Shown: positions 47,175 through 57,565, counted from the stretch's first letter. The stretch is DNA of 64,000 bases from Nocardia concava NBRC 100430 (GCF_000308815.1 NZ_BAFX01000020.1:1-64000); one strand, 5' to 3'. Program-made: numbers and translations. The notes: generated by a model from the sequence alone, not told the origin.

Positions 47175-48485
47175 ATGGCGGACGTGGATCCCATCGTCAT
47201 CGCGGGCATGGCGATCGAGGCGCCGGGCGGCGTGGAGACGCTGCCCGCCTACTGGTCGGCGCTGGCGCAGGCGCGCGAGCTCATCGGCGCGTTCCCCCGC
47301 GATCGGGAGTGGCCGCTGGAACAGTTGCTGTCGCTGCATCAGGTGGAGGGCTGGACCCGGGTGCCCGATGCGGGCGGATTCCTCGATGGGGCAACGGAAT
47401 TCGATCCGATGTTCTTCGGCATCACCCCGCGCGAGGCCGTGTCCATGGATCCGCAGCAGCGGGTCGGCATGCGGGTGGCCTGGCGGGCGCTGGAGAACGC
47501 GGGCATCAATCCCGGCTCGCTGGACGGTGCCGAGGTCGGGTGCTTCATGGGCGCGTCCATCAACGAGTACGGACCGGCGTCGGCCGCGGTCACCGACTAC
47601 AGCGGGTACCGGGTGACCGGCACCGCGTTGGGCGCGGTGGCCGGGCGCATTTCGCACGGGCTCGGGCTGACCGGGCCGTCCATGAGCGTGGACACCGCCT
47701 GCGCGTCGTCGCTGACCGCACTGCACCTGGCCGCCAACGCGATTCGCAATGACGAATGCGAGTGGGCGCTGGCCGGTGGCGTCTGTGTCATGGGTTCACC
47801 CGCCGCCTTCTACGAGTTCTCCAAAAACAACGCGCTGGCCGCTGACGGTCACTGCCGGGCCTATGCCGCCGACGCGACCGGGACCCTGTGGGGTGAGGGC
47901 GCGGGTGTCGTTGTGCTGGAACGGGAATCGCGGGCGCGAGTGCTCGGCCACCACGTCTATGCGCGGGTGCTGGGCACCCGGGTCAACCACAACGGCAAGG
48001 GCGCGCCGCTGGCCGTGCCGAGTTCCGTTGCGCAGCAGCGCCTCATCGAGAAGACCCTGGAGGCTGCGGGCATCAGCGCCGACGCCGTCGGTCTGATCGA
48101 GGGCCACGGCACCGGTACCCCGGTCGGCGATCCGCTCGAATTGACCGCTCTTGCAAACGCTTACGGCGCACCCGCGCGCACTGCGGGTCCGCTGCTTGGC
48201 TCGGTGAAATCCAATATCGGCCACACCCAGGCGGCCTCCGGCATGCTCGGCCTGATCAAGGTGTTGCTGTGCGGGCAGAACGGCCAGATCGCGCCGACCC
48301 TGTTCGCCGACAATCCCACCGACAAGGTCGACTGGGACGCCACCAGCCTGCGCCTGGCCACCGAGCTCACCCCGTGGGAGCCGGTCGACGGCGTGCGCTA
48401 CGGGGCCGTCTCGTCCTTCGGTGTCGCGGGAACCAATGCGCATGCCGTGCTCGCCATGCCTGTTTCGGAGGATCTCCATGTCTGA
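47175..48485 (+). CDS. nbtB: Polyketide synthase ketosynthase (MbtC/NbtB-like)
   Basis: Free-standing KS of 436 residues. The active-site Cys is in DTACASS near residue 175; the two His are in EGHGTGT and KSNIGH. The N-terminus MADVDPIVIAGMAIEAPGGVET matches MbtC closely, which decides the ATG start at 47175; GTG at 47166 overlapping the thioesterase stop is possible. It would extend the peptidyl chain with a malonyl-type unit loaded on the following AT-KR-ACP protein, giving the beta-hydroxy acid of mycobactin-type siderophores. Overlaps the next gene by 8 bp. Confidence 0.88.
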   Translation: MADVDPIVIAGMAIEAPGGVETLPAYWSALAQARELIGAFPRDREWPLEQLLSLHQVEGWTRVPDAGGFLDGATEFDPMFFGITPREAVSMDPQQRVGMRVAWRALENAGINPGSLDGAEVGCFMGASINEYGPASAAVTDYSGYRVTGTALGAVAGRISHGLGLTGPSMSVDTACASSLTALHLAANAIRNDECEWALAGGVCVMGSPAAFYEFSKNNALAADGHCRAYAADATGTLWGEGAGVVVLERESRARVLGHHVYARVLGTRVNHNGKGAPLAVPSSVAQQRLIEKTLEAAGISADAVGLIEGHGTGTPVGDPLELTALANAYGAPARTAGPLLGSVKSNIGHTQAASGMLGLIKVLLCGQNGQIAPTLFADNPTDKVDWDATSLRLATELTPWEPVDGVRYGAVSSFGVAGTNAHAVLAMPVSEDLHV

Positions 48486-51400
48486 GTACCGGCTTCCCGA
48501 CGGCACCGTTCCGGTCCTGCTGTCTTCCGAGACTGCCGACGGGCTGCGGGCCGAGGCGGCGCAGCTCGCCCGCTACCTGGCGGACCGGCCAGAAGTGACG
48601 CCGGATCGTGTGGCGGACATGCTGTTCCGCACGCGCGCCGCGCGCCGCCGCCGGGCACTCGCCATGGTGTCGGGTCGCGACGAGTTGCTGACGGCACTCG
48701 AATCCATCGCCGCCGACACCGAGCATCCCGCCGTGGTGGCGAGCCTCGGTGCGGCCACCGCCCGCCGGACCGGCTTCGTCTTCCCCGGCCAGGGCAGTCA
48801 GCGCCCCGGCATGGGCAAGCTGTACTGCGGCCTCTCCCAGGCCTACCGGGACGAGGTGGACGCTTGCGCCGAACTGCACCGCGAGCACTACGGACACGCC
48901 CAGCCGCTGCACTACCTGCTCGGCGACGAGGGCCGTTTCGAGAACACGGTGTGGGAAGTCCAGCCCGCGTTGATGTTCCATATGACCGGCCTGGCCGCCA
49001 TGTGGCGGGCCTTCGGCGTCGAGCCGGCAGCCGCCATCGGGCACAGCCAGGGTGAGCTGGCCGCGGGCTGGGTGGCGCGGGTGATGACCCGCCGCGACGC
49101 CGTCATGGCGGTCACCGAGCGCGCGCGGCTGGTGGAACGCATTTCCCCGCGCGGCTATTCGATGGCCGTACTCGGCATGGACCGGGAAGAGGTGGAGGCC
49201 CTGCTGGCCCGCCACTCCGGCTGGGCCGAGCTGTCGGTGGTGAATTCGCCACACATCCTGGCCATCTCGGGCGACCGGGACACCATCGTCGACATGGTCG
49301 CCGCCGCGCAGGCCAAGGGCAAGTTCGCCAAGGAGATCCAGGTCGCCTACCCGGCGCACACCTCGATCGTGGCCGAGTTGCGCACCGACTTCGAGAACTT
49401 CCTCGGCGCGGAGATGAGCGCGCCGACCTTCAGCGCCGGTGAGATCCCCTGCTACGGAGCGACTCTGGGCGCGGCGATCACCCCCGACCTCGAGCACGAG
49501 CAGTACTGGTTCTGGAACCTGCGCAATCGCGTCCGCTTCGACCGCGCCATCGTGTCCGCCGCCGTGGACGGCATCGACACCTTCGTCGAGGTCGCCGAAC
49601 ACCCGACCCTGCAGCTCGCCGTCCAGGAGAACCTCGGCCTGGTCCCGCAGGATCCGGCCCTCCCGCCGCGCGACTTCCGCGTCCTGGGCACCTCCCTACG
49701 CACCGCCGACAGCCTGCGCGACTTCACCCGCAACCTGGCCACCGTCGCCGTCCACGACCTCACCTACGACTGGCAGTCCCTCCGCACGGACACCGGCACG
49801 GTGAGCCTGCCCCTGCGCGACTTCCCCAACACCGTCATGAACCCCCAGCGCCTGTGGGCGGCCTTCACACCGCCCGCCGGCCAGCCCACCCCCGAGCCGA
49901 CCCACCGCCGCCCGCACCGCCTGGCGGAGAACTGGGTCCGCCTCGACAAGCGCTCGCTGGTCCCGCCGCGCGATCTGCTAGTCGTGGACCACACCGGCCG
50001 CAACCCGGAGCTGGCTGCGGCGCTGTGCACCGCAGCCCACAACCACGGCGGTTCGGCGCGCGTTCTGAACGGCGAAACCGACACGGCCGCTGACGCTTAC
50101 GACACCGTGGTGATCCTGCTGCCCGAGTTGCCGGAGTTGGATGCCTCGGCCGCTGTCGAGGAAGCCGCCGCGTTCTTCTCCGAGCCGTCGTGGCTGCCGG
50201 ATCTGGCCGGAGTCACCAACTGCTGGCTGGTCACAGTGGGCGGCGAGCAGATCGTCGCGACGGATCCGGCTCCGCACCAGTTCCACGGCGCGGTCACCGC
50301 CGGATTCCGCTGCCTGGGCATGGAGTCGCTGGGTATCGCCTTCCGGCGGGTGGATCTCGCGGTGGGACAGGCGGATGCGAGCCAGGCGGCGGCGCTGGTG
50401 CGTGCGGTGCACGTCAAGAACGAGCCGGAGCTCGCGCTGCGTGACGGCGCGGTGTACGCCAAGCGGCTGGAAGTCGATGCCGCGCAGCCCGGTCCGGCCC
50501 GCGACGCCGATCTCTCGCACGTCGTGATCATCGGCGGCACCGGCACGCTCGGCGTGGAGTTCTGTGCTTACTACGCCGAGCGCGGCGCCGATCGCATCAC
50601 CCTGCTCAGCCGTTCCGGCGAGACCGATGCGGTGACCCGCCGCTTGCGCCCGATCCGGGCGTCGGGCGACACCGAGATCATCGTCGAGTCCTGCGATGTC
50701 GCCGATGCCGACGCGGTGCTGGAACGGGCGGAGCGGCAGCAGGTTCCGGCCACCGTCATCGTGCACGCGGGCGTCAACTACGTGCGCGCCGAGCTGGCCG
50801 ACGTCACCCCCGAGAAGTTCCGGGAGATGGCCGGTTCCAAGATCTACGGCACCGAGCACATGCTGAAGGCCTGGCCTCGGACCGCCGACGCACGGATCGT
50901 GCTGTGCTCCTCGGCCGCCGCCACCTTCGGCGGTCGCGGCCAGATCCTCTACGCCACCGTCAATCGCATGCTCGACGTGCTGGCTCGCCGCCTGCGTGCG
51001 CAGGGCGTCGACGCGGTCGCCATGCAGTGGGGACTGTGGGATCTCGAGGGTCCGTTGCACGCGGTCGGCACCGGACCGGTGCAAGCCGCCGGTGTCACGC
51101 CGATGCGGGCCGCCGATGCTCTCGAACTCGGCTTCACCGAACACGCCGACCACCGCGGCGCGGACAACCGCCTGGTCGCCGCCGCCGACTGGGCCGACGT
51201 GCAGGCCCTCATGGCCGCGATCGGCCAAGGCCCGCTGCTCGACGACGTGATCGCCGCCGCGGCTGTCGAAGAAGCGGTGGTACCGAAGGACGACGCTGCC
51301 TCTGGCCAGACCAGCGCCGCCCCTCGCCATTCCAGTGCAGTCCCTCGTCATCCCAGCGTGCTTTTGGCTGGGATCCACGACGACGCAGTGGATTCCGGCC

Positions 51401-51705
51401 AAAAGCACGCCGGAATGACGGGAGCGATGACGGGAGCCGGGGCGGTCGACGGCGGAGCATCCGGTGCGGGCTCCGTGAATCTGGCCGAGCAGGTGCGGCG
51501 GCAGTTGGGGAAGGTCATGGGCGCGGACACCGACGCCTTCGACACCTCCGTCCCGTTGGTGGCGCTCGGGCTGGATTCCTTGCAGGCCTTGGACTTCCGC
51601 AAGCGGGTGCGGGTGGAGCTGAACCGGGATCTGCCGGTGGCGGCGATCCTGGGCGGCGCGTCGCTGGACGATGTCGTCCGGTTGATGGCCACCAGCCAGG
51701 CGTAA
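48478..51705 (+). CDS. nbtC: Polyketide synthase AT-KR-ACP (MbtD/NbtC-like), with element-encoded insert
   Basis: Protein of 1075 residues. Acyltransferase: FVFPGQGSQ near 98, nucleophile GHSQGE near 188, YPAHTS near 294. Ketoreductase: NADPH motif IIGGTGTLG near 685, Ser in LCSSAAATFG, Tyr and Asn in LYATVN. Carrier protein: LGLDSLQAL near 1032. This is the MbtD layout and supplies the reduced two- or three-carbon unit. The AT specificity motif (YPAH) is neither HAFH nor YASH, so I do not predict malonyl or methylmalonyl. Residues about 957-981 in the KR-ACP linker are encoded by palindromic element copy 5. ATG at 48478 overlaps the KS stop. Confidence 0.9.
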   Translation: MSEYRLPDGTVPVLLSSETADGLRAEAAQLARYLADRPEVTPDRVADMLFRTRAARRRRALAMVSGRDELLTALESIAADTEHPAVVASLGAATARRTGFVFPGQGSQRPGMGKLYCGLSQAYRDEVDACAELHREHYGHAQPLHYLLGDEGRFENTVWEVQPALMFHMTGLAAMWRAFGVEPAAAIGHSQGELAAGWVARVMTRRDAVMAVTERARLVERISPRGYSMAVLGMDREEVEALLARHSGWAELSVVNSPHILAISGDRDTIVDMVAAAQAKGKFAKEIQVAYPAHTSIVAELRTDFENFLGAEMSAPTFSAGEIPCYGATLGAAITPDLEHEQYWFWNLRNRVRFDRAIVSAAVDGIDTFVEVAEHPTLQLAVQENLGLVPQDPALPPRDFRVLGTSLRTADSLRDFTRNLATVAVHDLTYDWQSLRTDTGTVSLPLRDFPNTVMNPQRLWAAFTPPAGQPTPEPTHRRPHRLAENWVRLDKRSLVPPRDLLVVDHTGRNPELAAALCTAAHNHGGSARVLNGETDTAADAYDTVVILLPELPELDASAAVEEAAAFFSEPSWLPDLAGVTNCWLVTVGGEQIVATDPAPHQFHGAVTAGFRCLGMESLGIAFRRVDLAVGQADASQAAALVRAVHVKNEPELALRDGAVYAKRLEVDAAQPGPARDADLSHVVIIGGTGTLGVEFCAYYAERGADRITLLSRSGETDAVTRRLRPIRASGDTEIIVESCDVADADAVLERAERQQVPATVIVHAGVNYVRAELADVTPEKFREMAGSKIYGTEHMLKAWPRTADARIVLCSSAAATFGGRGQILYATVNRMLDVLARRLRAQGVDAVAMQWGLWDLEGPLHAVGTGPVQAAGVTPMRAADALELGFTEHADHRGADNRLVAAADWADVQALMAAIGQGPLLDDVIAAAAVEEAVVPKDDAASGQTSAAPRHSSAVPRHPSVLLAGIHDDAVDSGQKHAGMTGAMTGAGAVDGGASGAGSVNLAEQVRRQLGKVMGADTDAFDTSVPLVALGLDSLQALDFRKRVRVELNRDLPVAAILGGASLDDVVRLMATSQA
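51346..51420 (-). repeat. Palindromic element copy 5 (75 bp), in-frame inside the PKS gene
   Basis: Inverted relative to copies 1, 3 and 4. The first hairpin shows a compensated change (ATCCCAGC pairing with GCTGGGAT). The element encodes 25 residues (RHPSVLLAGIH ... AVDSGQKHAGMT) in the same frame as copy 4. A partial repeat of its left end lies just upstream (about 51326-51336). Confidence 0.95.
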
Positions 51706-51739
51706 GTCGGACGACATACTTTCAGGAGCGAGACGAGAC

Positions 51740-54700
51740 ATGGCGAACGATGCCAAGACCCTGCTGGAGCGCCGCAAGGAGCTGCTGCGCCGGCGGATAG
51801 CCGAGAGCGGTGTCGCCGCGGCGACCGCCACGCCCGCCCCCGCGGCCCGCGCCACGGCGGGGGAGCGGCACCCGCTGTCGGACGGGCAGCGGCGCATGTG
51901 GTTCCTGCAGACCCGTGATCCGGCGGACACCACGCTCAATATCTGTGTGGCCTACCGGCTCTCGGGCGCGTTGGATGCCGATCGGTTCCATGCGGCGGTC
52001 GATGCGGTCGCCGCTCGGCACGACATTCTGCGCACCACTTACGGTCTCGGCGAGGATGGTGAGCCGTACCAGATCGCCCGCGCGGATCTCGCTCCCGGCT
52101 GGGAGTCCCACGACCTGAGCGAGCTGCCCGAGGGAAGCCGGTCGCGTCGCCTGGAAGTGCTGGCGCGCAGGGAATTCAGCCGTCCCTTCGACCTGTCGGT
52201 GGAGTCGCCGTTGCGTCTCACCCTCGTGCGTCTCGCGGCCGAGGAGTTCGCGCTGATTCTCGTCGCCCACCACATCTGCTGGGACGACGACTCCTGGGGC
52301 GTGTTCTTCGGTGAGCTCAACACCGCCTACCTTGGCGGCGAACTCCACGCTCTCCCTGGTCAATTCGCCGATGTCGAGGTTTTCGATGTCGACACCGTGG
52401 CATCGGACGCCGATCTCGAGTACTGGCGCGGCGCCCTCCGCCCCTTGCCGGAGTCGCTCGAATTGCCCGGCAAATCGGTCGATTCCGCCTCCCGCAAGGC
52501 CGAGCGCCGCACGCTCGCCCTGTCGGGCGATCTGATGCGGCGGGTGGACGCCTTCGCCCGTGACCGCTCGGCCACCCCGTTCATGGTGCTGCTGGCCGCC
52601 TACGAGGCGATCGTTCACCGCTACACCGCCGCGGGCGACTTCCTGGTCTCGGTCCCGGTCACGGTGCGCCGCAATGCCATTGCCGAATCCCTGATCGGCT
52701 ACTTCGGCAATACCCTGCTGCTGCGCGCCACCCTCACCGCCCGTGACAGCTTCGCCGCCTTCACCGATGCCGTCCGCGACACCTGCCTGGGCGCGTTCGC
52801 GCACCAGGGCGTCGGCATCGATCGTGTTGTCCGCGAGGCCAATCCGGACCGCCTGGGTGGCAAGGACGGCCTGGATCAGCTGGTCCGCCTGGGCTTCAGC
52901 GTCCGCAAGAGCGCCGACGGCTTCGCCCTCGACGGCATCGACGCCACCCTGCTCGACCTCGGCAGCCCGGTGACCCAGCTGCCGCTGAGCCTGGCCGTCG
53001 TGCTCGAGCCGACCGGTGCGTACCTGGAGGCCGAATACCAGATCGACCGGCTGGACGGCGGATTGGTCGACCAGCTGCTGGCCCACTACGCGCAGCTGCT
53101 CGGCGCGGCCCTGGACGAGCCGGGCAAGCGCATCGGCGACCTGGACATCCTGGGTGCCGCCGATGCCGCGCGCATCCTCGAGCTCTCGCGCGGCCCGGTG
53201 GTCGAAACCCCGGCCGCCACCATGGTGGACCTGTTCCAGGCCCGCGTCGCCGCCGCCCCCGAGGCCATTGCCGTGGTCGCCCCCGACCAGGGCGTGGAAC
53301 TCACCTACGCCGCGCTCAACCGCCGCGCGAATCGCTTGGCGCACTGGCTGATCCGCCAGGGCCTGGGCACCGAGGACGTGGTCGGCCTGCGCCTGTCCAA
53401 CTCGGTGGAATTCGTGGTCGGCATGCTCGCCGTGCTCAAGTCCGGCGCGGCCTACCTGCCCATCGACCCGGCCTACCCGGACGACCGCATCGACTACCTG
53501 GTCGAGGATGCCCGCCCTCGCCTGGTGCTGGGCCGCGTCGAACTCGACGCCGCCGAACTGTCGGCCGCCGACCTGCCCGACCATGACCCGTCCGATGCCG
53601 ACCGCCTGCGCGCCTTGCGCCCCGGCAATCTGGCCTACGTCATCTACACCTCGGGTTCGACCGGCAAGCCCAAGGGCGTCCCGGTCCCGCACGGCGCGAT
53701 CGCCGAACACCTCGACGGCTTCGTCGCCGAATGGGGCATGACCGCCGAAGACCGTCTGCTGCAGTCCTCTTCGGTGAGCTTCGACGCCTCCCTGCTGGAC
53801 ATCTTCGTCACCTTCACCGCGGGGGCGCGCCTGGTCGTCCCGAAACCCGATGCGTTCCGCGACATTCCGTATGTCGCCGAGATCATCACCCGCTGCGGCG
53901 TCACCGTGCTGCACATGGTGCCGTCCATGCTCAGCACCTTCCTGCTGCTGCCGGAGGTGAGCCAGTGGCGGGCGCTGCGTCACGTCCCGGTCGGCGGTGA
54001 GGCGCTGCCGGGCGAGGTGGCCGACAAGTTCGCGGGCATCTTCGACGCGGAGCTGCGCAACCACTACGGGCCCACCGAGGCCGTGGTGTGCGCGACGCAC
54101 CAGGATGTGGTGGGACCGCAGGGCACCCGCATCGTCCCGATCGGCACGCCGAACCGGAATGTGTTCGTGTATCTGCTGGATGAGGCGTTGCAGCTGGTCC
54201 CGACCGGCGTGGTCGGCGAAATCTATTTGGGCGGTGAGCAATTGGCGCGCGGCTACCTCAATCGCGCGGGCCTGAGCGCGGAGCGCTTCGTGGCCGACCC
54301 GTTCGGCGACCGCAACGGCCTGCCGGGCGGCCGCCTCTACCGCACCGGTGACCTGGCCCGCCGCAATGCCGACGGCGAGATCGAATTCGTGGGCCGCGCC
54401 GACGAACAGGTGAAGGTGCGCGGCTTCCGCATCGAACTCGGCGAGGTGGAGGCCGTCATCGGCAGCCATCCCGATGTGGGCCACTGTGTGGTGATCGCCA
54501 CCGAGGATGCCGCCGTCGGAGCCATGCTCGCCGCCTATGTGGTGCCCGCGGCCGGTGCGATCGTGGACACCGAGCAGGTGCGCGCGCACGCCGCCGCCAC
54601 CCTGCCGGACTACATGGTGCCCGCCGCCTTCGCGGTCATCGACGAGATCCCGCTGACCGTGCACGGCAAGCTGGACAAGCGCGCCCTGCCCGCCCCGACC

Positions 54701-57565
54701 CGCGAGGCCGCGCGCGGCTACCGGGAACCGGCCACCGACACCGAGATTCGGCTGGCCGCCCTGTTCGGGCAGCTGTTCGGCCGCGACCGGGTAGGCGCGG
54801 ACGACTCGTTCTTCGAACTCGGCGGGCACTCGCTGCTGGCGACCCGCCTGATCGTGGTGATCCGCAAGGAGTTCGGCGTCGAACTCGACGTGCGCGCCCC
54901 GTTCGACACCCCGACCGTCGCGGGCCTGGCCGCGCTGATCGACCGCGCGCCCGCCGCCGAGGTGCGCGCCGAGACCCCGAGCCTGGCGAAACGCGAACGG
55001 CCGCACCGGGTTCCGCTGTCGTTCTCGCAGCTGGCCATGTGGTTCCAGCGGAAGCTGGAGGGGCCCAGCCCGGTCGGCAATATCCCGTTCGCCATGCGCG
55101 TGGACGGTCCCCTGGACCTCACCGCCCTGGCGGCCGCGCTGGGTGATGTGGTGGCCCGGCACGAGGCGCTGCGCACCGTCTTCCCCGAGGACGGCGGCGT
55201 GCCGTATCAGTCGGTGCTCCCGGCCGGTCCGATCGATGTGCTGGTCACCGTCCTCGACGATCCCGACCGCCTGCCCGCCGAACTGGCCGAGGCGGCCGAG
55301 TACTGCTTCGCGGTCGAATCCGAACTGCTGGTGCGCCCCAAGGTCTTCGTGCTCGGCAAGTCCTCGCACGCCATCTCACTGCTGGTGCACCACATGGTCG
55401 CCGACCACTGGTCCTTCCGCACCATCCTGGCCGACCTGGCCACCGCCTACCGCACCCGCATCGACTCCGGCATCGCCCCGAACTGGGAGCCGCTGGCCCT
55501 CGACTACGCCGACTTCGCGCTCTGGCAGCGCGAACTGGTGTCCGCGGACCAGGAACGCATCGACTACTGGCGCGACACCCTCGCCGGTCTGCCGGACGAG
55601 ATCAACCCCGCCCACGACCATCCCCGCCCGGCCGTCCTCGGCAAGAGCGGCAGCGTCACCGCGTTCACCGTCCCCTCCGGCCTGCGCCGCCGCCTGAAGG
55701 GCCTGGCCGAATCCGCGGGCGCCTCGGAGTTCATGCTCTACCAGGCCGCGGTCGTCACCCTCCTGCACAAACTCGGTGCGGGCGAGGACATTCCGCTCGG
55801 CACCCCCGTCGCGGGCCGCTCCTACCCGGTCGCCGCCGACCTGGTCGGCCTCCTCGCCAACATGGTGGTCCTGCGCAACGACCTCTCTGGCAACCCCACC
55901 CTCCGCACCCTTCTGGATCGCTCCCGCGCTGTTGCGTTGGGCGCGTACGCCAACCAGGACGTCCCCCTGGAACGCGTGGTCGAAGCGGTCAACCCACCCC
56001 GCTCCCGCTCCCGAAACCCCCTGTTCCAGGCCATGATGCACTTCCGCGAGGAAGACTGGGCCGCCGCCGACGCAGGCCTCGGCGAGGCCGAACTCTCCGT
56101 CCTCCCCATCGAATTCGACATCTCCCTCCTCGACCTGAGCATCAACTTCTTCGCCGCCCCCGACGGCGGCTTCGACGCCAGCGTCATCATCAACACCGAC
56201 CTCTACGACCCCGCCACCGCCCCCCTCCTCGCCCAGCGCATGCTCCGCGTCCTCACCGCCTTCGCCGACACCCCGGACCTGGCGCTCAGCGAGCTGGATG
56301 TGATGCCCGCCCAGGAGCGGCAGGCTGTCGAGGACTGGGGAACCGGGCCCGCCGAGGTGTTGGATGTCGCCGCGGTTCTGGATCGCGCCCGCGCCGTGTC
56401 CGCCGATGCAGCGGTCGTGCATTGCGGTGCCGAAACGCTCACCTACGGTGAGCTTCTCGATCGTCTGGATCTATCCGCCGTCGAGGGCCTCGTGATCGAC
56501 GCGGGCCTCAGCGACTCACGGATCCGACTGGTCGCGGCTCCGTGGGGCAGCACCGAGCTGAATGTCGAGTTGGTGGCCGCCCTCGCTTCCGGCGCGACCG
56601 TGATCATCGCCGACGATGCGCAGCGGCAGGACCCGACCGCATTGGTCGATCTGATCACCACTCACCGGCCCGACCGGGTGGCGGCCGATCCCGGCACCCT
56701 GGCTCGCTTCGTGCACACCGGTATTTCCATGCTGCCGTCGGTGCGGCATTGGGAGGTGCTCGGAATCGACTGGCCTGCTGCACTTCCCGACCTACTTCCC
56801 GCGCTGTCCTCCAACTCCACCGCCGCCTACGCGTACGTGGCGCCGGGATTCCCGGGTGTGGCGGCGCGTGGCCCGCTCGACGAAACGGCCGCCGCGACAC
56901 CGGCAGCCGGTGCGCGCGTGCTGGTGCTCGACGCCAACGAACGGTCTGTTCCGCCCGGCGTCGTGGGAACCGCCCATGTCGGCGCGGCCACCCCGGGCGA
57001 AAATCTGGTCCGGACGGGGGAGCGGGCGCGCTGGACGATTCATGGCGAACTCGAATTCGCCATCGAGCGGGAGCGGCCCGCCGTCCGTCCCGCTGCCGCG
57101 CGATCGGCCGAATCCCACACGGCCACAGGCCGAAACGATACCGAGCTGCAGTTGCGGACCATACTCGCCGAGCTGCTCGAACTGGAGCTGGACGAGGTCG
57201 GTGGGGAGGACAACTTCTTCGCGCTGGGTGGGGACAGTGTGATCTCGATTCAGTGGTCGGTGCGGGCCAATGAGGTTGGGTTGCCGCTGTCGCCGCAGTT
57301 GGTGTTCGAGTGCATGACCGTGACCGAGTTGGCGGAAGCTGTGGACGGGGCGCTGGCCGCCGGAGTGACGGCTGCGGATATCGCTGCGGCGGCGGGGGTT
57401 TCGGCCTCCGAGATGACGGCCACGTTCGGCAGCACTGTGCAAGCCGAAGCGGCTGAGCCGCAGGCGGTTCCGGTGGATGCCCACAGTCACGCGCCGATGA
57501 GCGCGTCGGGCCTGAATCAGGACGCTCTGGCCGCGCTCGGTGCCGCTTGGAAGGGTGCGCGGTGA
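51740..57565 (+). CDS. NRPS: C-A-PCP-C-(truncated A)-PCP
   Basis: Protein of 1941 residues. Module 1: condensation domain (HHICWDDDSW near 176), full adenylation domain (about 480-985, with TSGSTGKPKG, YGPTE, YRTGDL and GKLDKRALP), carrier (LGGHSLLATR near 1027). Module 2: condensation domain (HHMVADHWSF near 1216), then only about 270 residues of A-like sequence (about 1524-1790) with no P-loop, YGPTE, TGDL or NGK motif, then an intact carrier (LGGDSVISIQ near 1833). The second carrier must therefore be loaded in trans. Pocket residues read by eye for module 1 are D-A-L-H-V-V-H-V-C-K; no substrate assigned. ATG at 51740 has AGGAG upstream. Because it starts with a C domain it needs an upstream donor not in this window (for example a salicyl-oxazoline unit). 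Confidence 0.93.
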   Translation: MANDAKTLLERRKELLRRRIAESGVAAATATPAPAARATAGERHPLSDGQRRMWFLQTRDPADTTLNICVAYRLSGALDADRFHAAVDAVAARHDILRTTYGLGEDGEPYQIARADLAPGWESHDLSELPEGSRSRRLEVLARREFSRPFDLSVESPLRLTLVRLAAEEFALILVAHHICWDDDSWGVFFGELNTAYLGGELHALPGQFADVEVFDVDTVASDADLEYWRGALRPLPESLELPGKSVDSASRKAERRTLALSGDLMRRVDAFARDRSATPFMVLLAAYEAIVHRYTAAGDFLVSVPVTVRRNAIAESLIGYFGNTLLLRATLTARDSFAAFTDAVRDTCLGAFAHQGVGIDRVVREANPDRLGGKDGLDQLVRLGFSVRKSADGFALDGIDATLLDLGSPVTQLPLSLAVVLEPTGAYLEAEYQIDRLDGGLVDQLLAHYAQLLGAALDEPGKRIGDLDILGAADAARILELSRGPVVETPAATMVDLFQARVAAAPEAIAVVAPDQGVELTYAALNRRANRLAHWLIRQGLGTEDVVGLRLSNSVEFVVGMLAVLKSGAAYLPIDPAYPDDRIDYLVEDARPRLVLGRVELDAAELSAADLPDHDPSDADRLRALRPGNLAYVIYTSGSTGKPKGVPVPHGAIAEHLDGFVAEWGMTAEDRLLQSSSVSFDASLLDIFVTFTAGARLVVPKPDAFRDIPYVAEIITRCGVTVLHMVPSMLSTFLLLPEVSQWRALRHVPVGGEALPGEVADKFAGIFDAELRNHYGPTEAVVCATHQDVVGPQGTRIVPIGTPNRNVFVYLLDEALQLVPTGVVGEIYLGGEQLARGYLNRAGLSAERFVADPFGDRNGLPGGRLYRTGDLARRNADGEIEFVGRADEQVKVRGFRIELGEVEAVIGSHPDVGHCVVIATEDAAVGAMLAAYVVPAAGAIVDTEQVRAHAAATLPDYMVPAAFAVIDEIPLTVHGKLDKRALPAPTREAARGYREPATDTEIRLAALFGQLFGRDRVGADDSFFELGGHSLLATRLIVVIRKEFGVELDVRAPFDTPTVAGLAALIDRAPAAEVRAETPSLAKRERPHRVPLSFSQLAMWFQRKLEGPSPVGNIPFAMRVDGPLDLTALAAALGDVVARHEALRTVFPEDGGVPYQSVLPAGPIDVLVTVLDDPDRLPAELAEAAEYCFAVESELLVRPKVFVLGKSSHAISLLVHHMVADHWSFRTILADLATAYRTRIDSGIAPNWEPLALDYADFALWQRELVSADQERIDYWRDTLAGLPDEINPAHDHPRPAVLGKSGSVTAFTVPSGLRRRLKGLAESAGASEFMLYQAAVVTLLHKLGAGEDIPLGTPVAGRSYPVAADLVGLLANMVVLRNDLSGNPTLRTLLDRSRAVALGAYANQDVPLERVVEAVNPPRSRSRNPLFQAMMHFREEDWAAADAGLGEAELSVLPIEFDISLLDLSINFFAAPDGGFDASVIINTDLYDPATAPLLAQRMLRVLTAFADTPDLALSELDVMPAQERQAVEDWGTGPAEVLDVAAVLDRARAVSADAAVVHCGAETLTYGELLDRLDLSAVEGLVIDAGLSDSRIRLVAAPWGSTELNVELVAALASGATVIIADDAQRQDPTALVDLITTHRPDRVAADPGTLARFVHTGISMLPSVRHWEVLGIDWPAALPDLLPALSSNSTAAYAYVAPGFPGVAARGPLDETAAATPAAGARVLVLDANERSVPPGVVGTAHVGAATPGENLVRTGERARWTIHGELEFAIERERPAVRPAAARSAESHTATGRNDTELQLRTILAELLELELDEVGGEDNFFALGGDSVISIQWSVRANEVGLPLSPQLVFECMTVTELAEAVDGALAAGVTAADIAAAAGVSASEMTATFGSTVQAEAAEPQAVPVDAHSHAPMSASGLNQDALAALGAAWKGAR

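Noticed and set aside
51722..55369. Very long open frame on the minus strand opposite the first NRPS gene
   Set aside because: It is antisense to a clear NRPS with intact domains, has low-complexity Gly/Arg/Gln/His-rich sequence and no domain. It is a shadow of GC-rich codon use.
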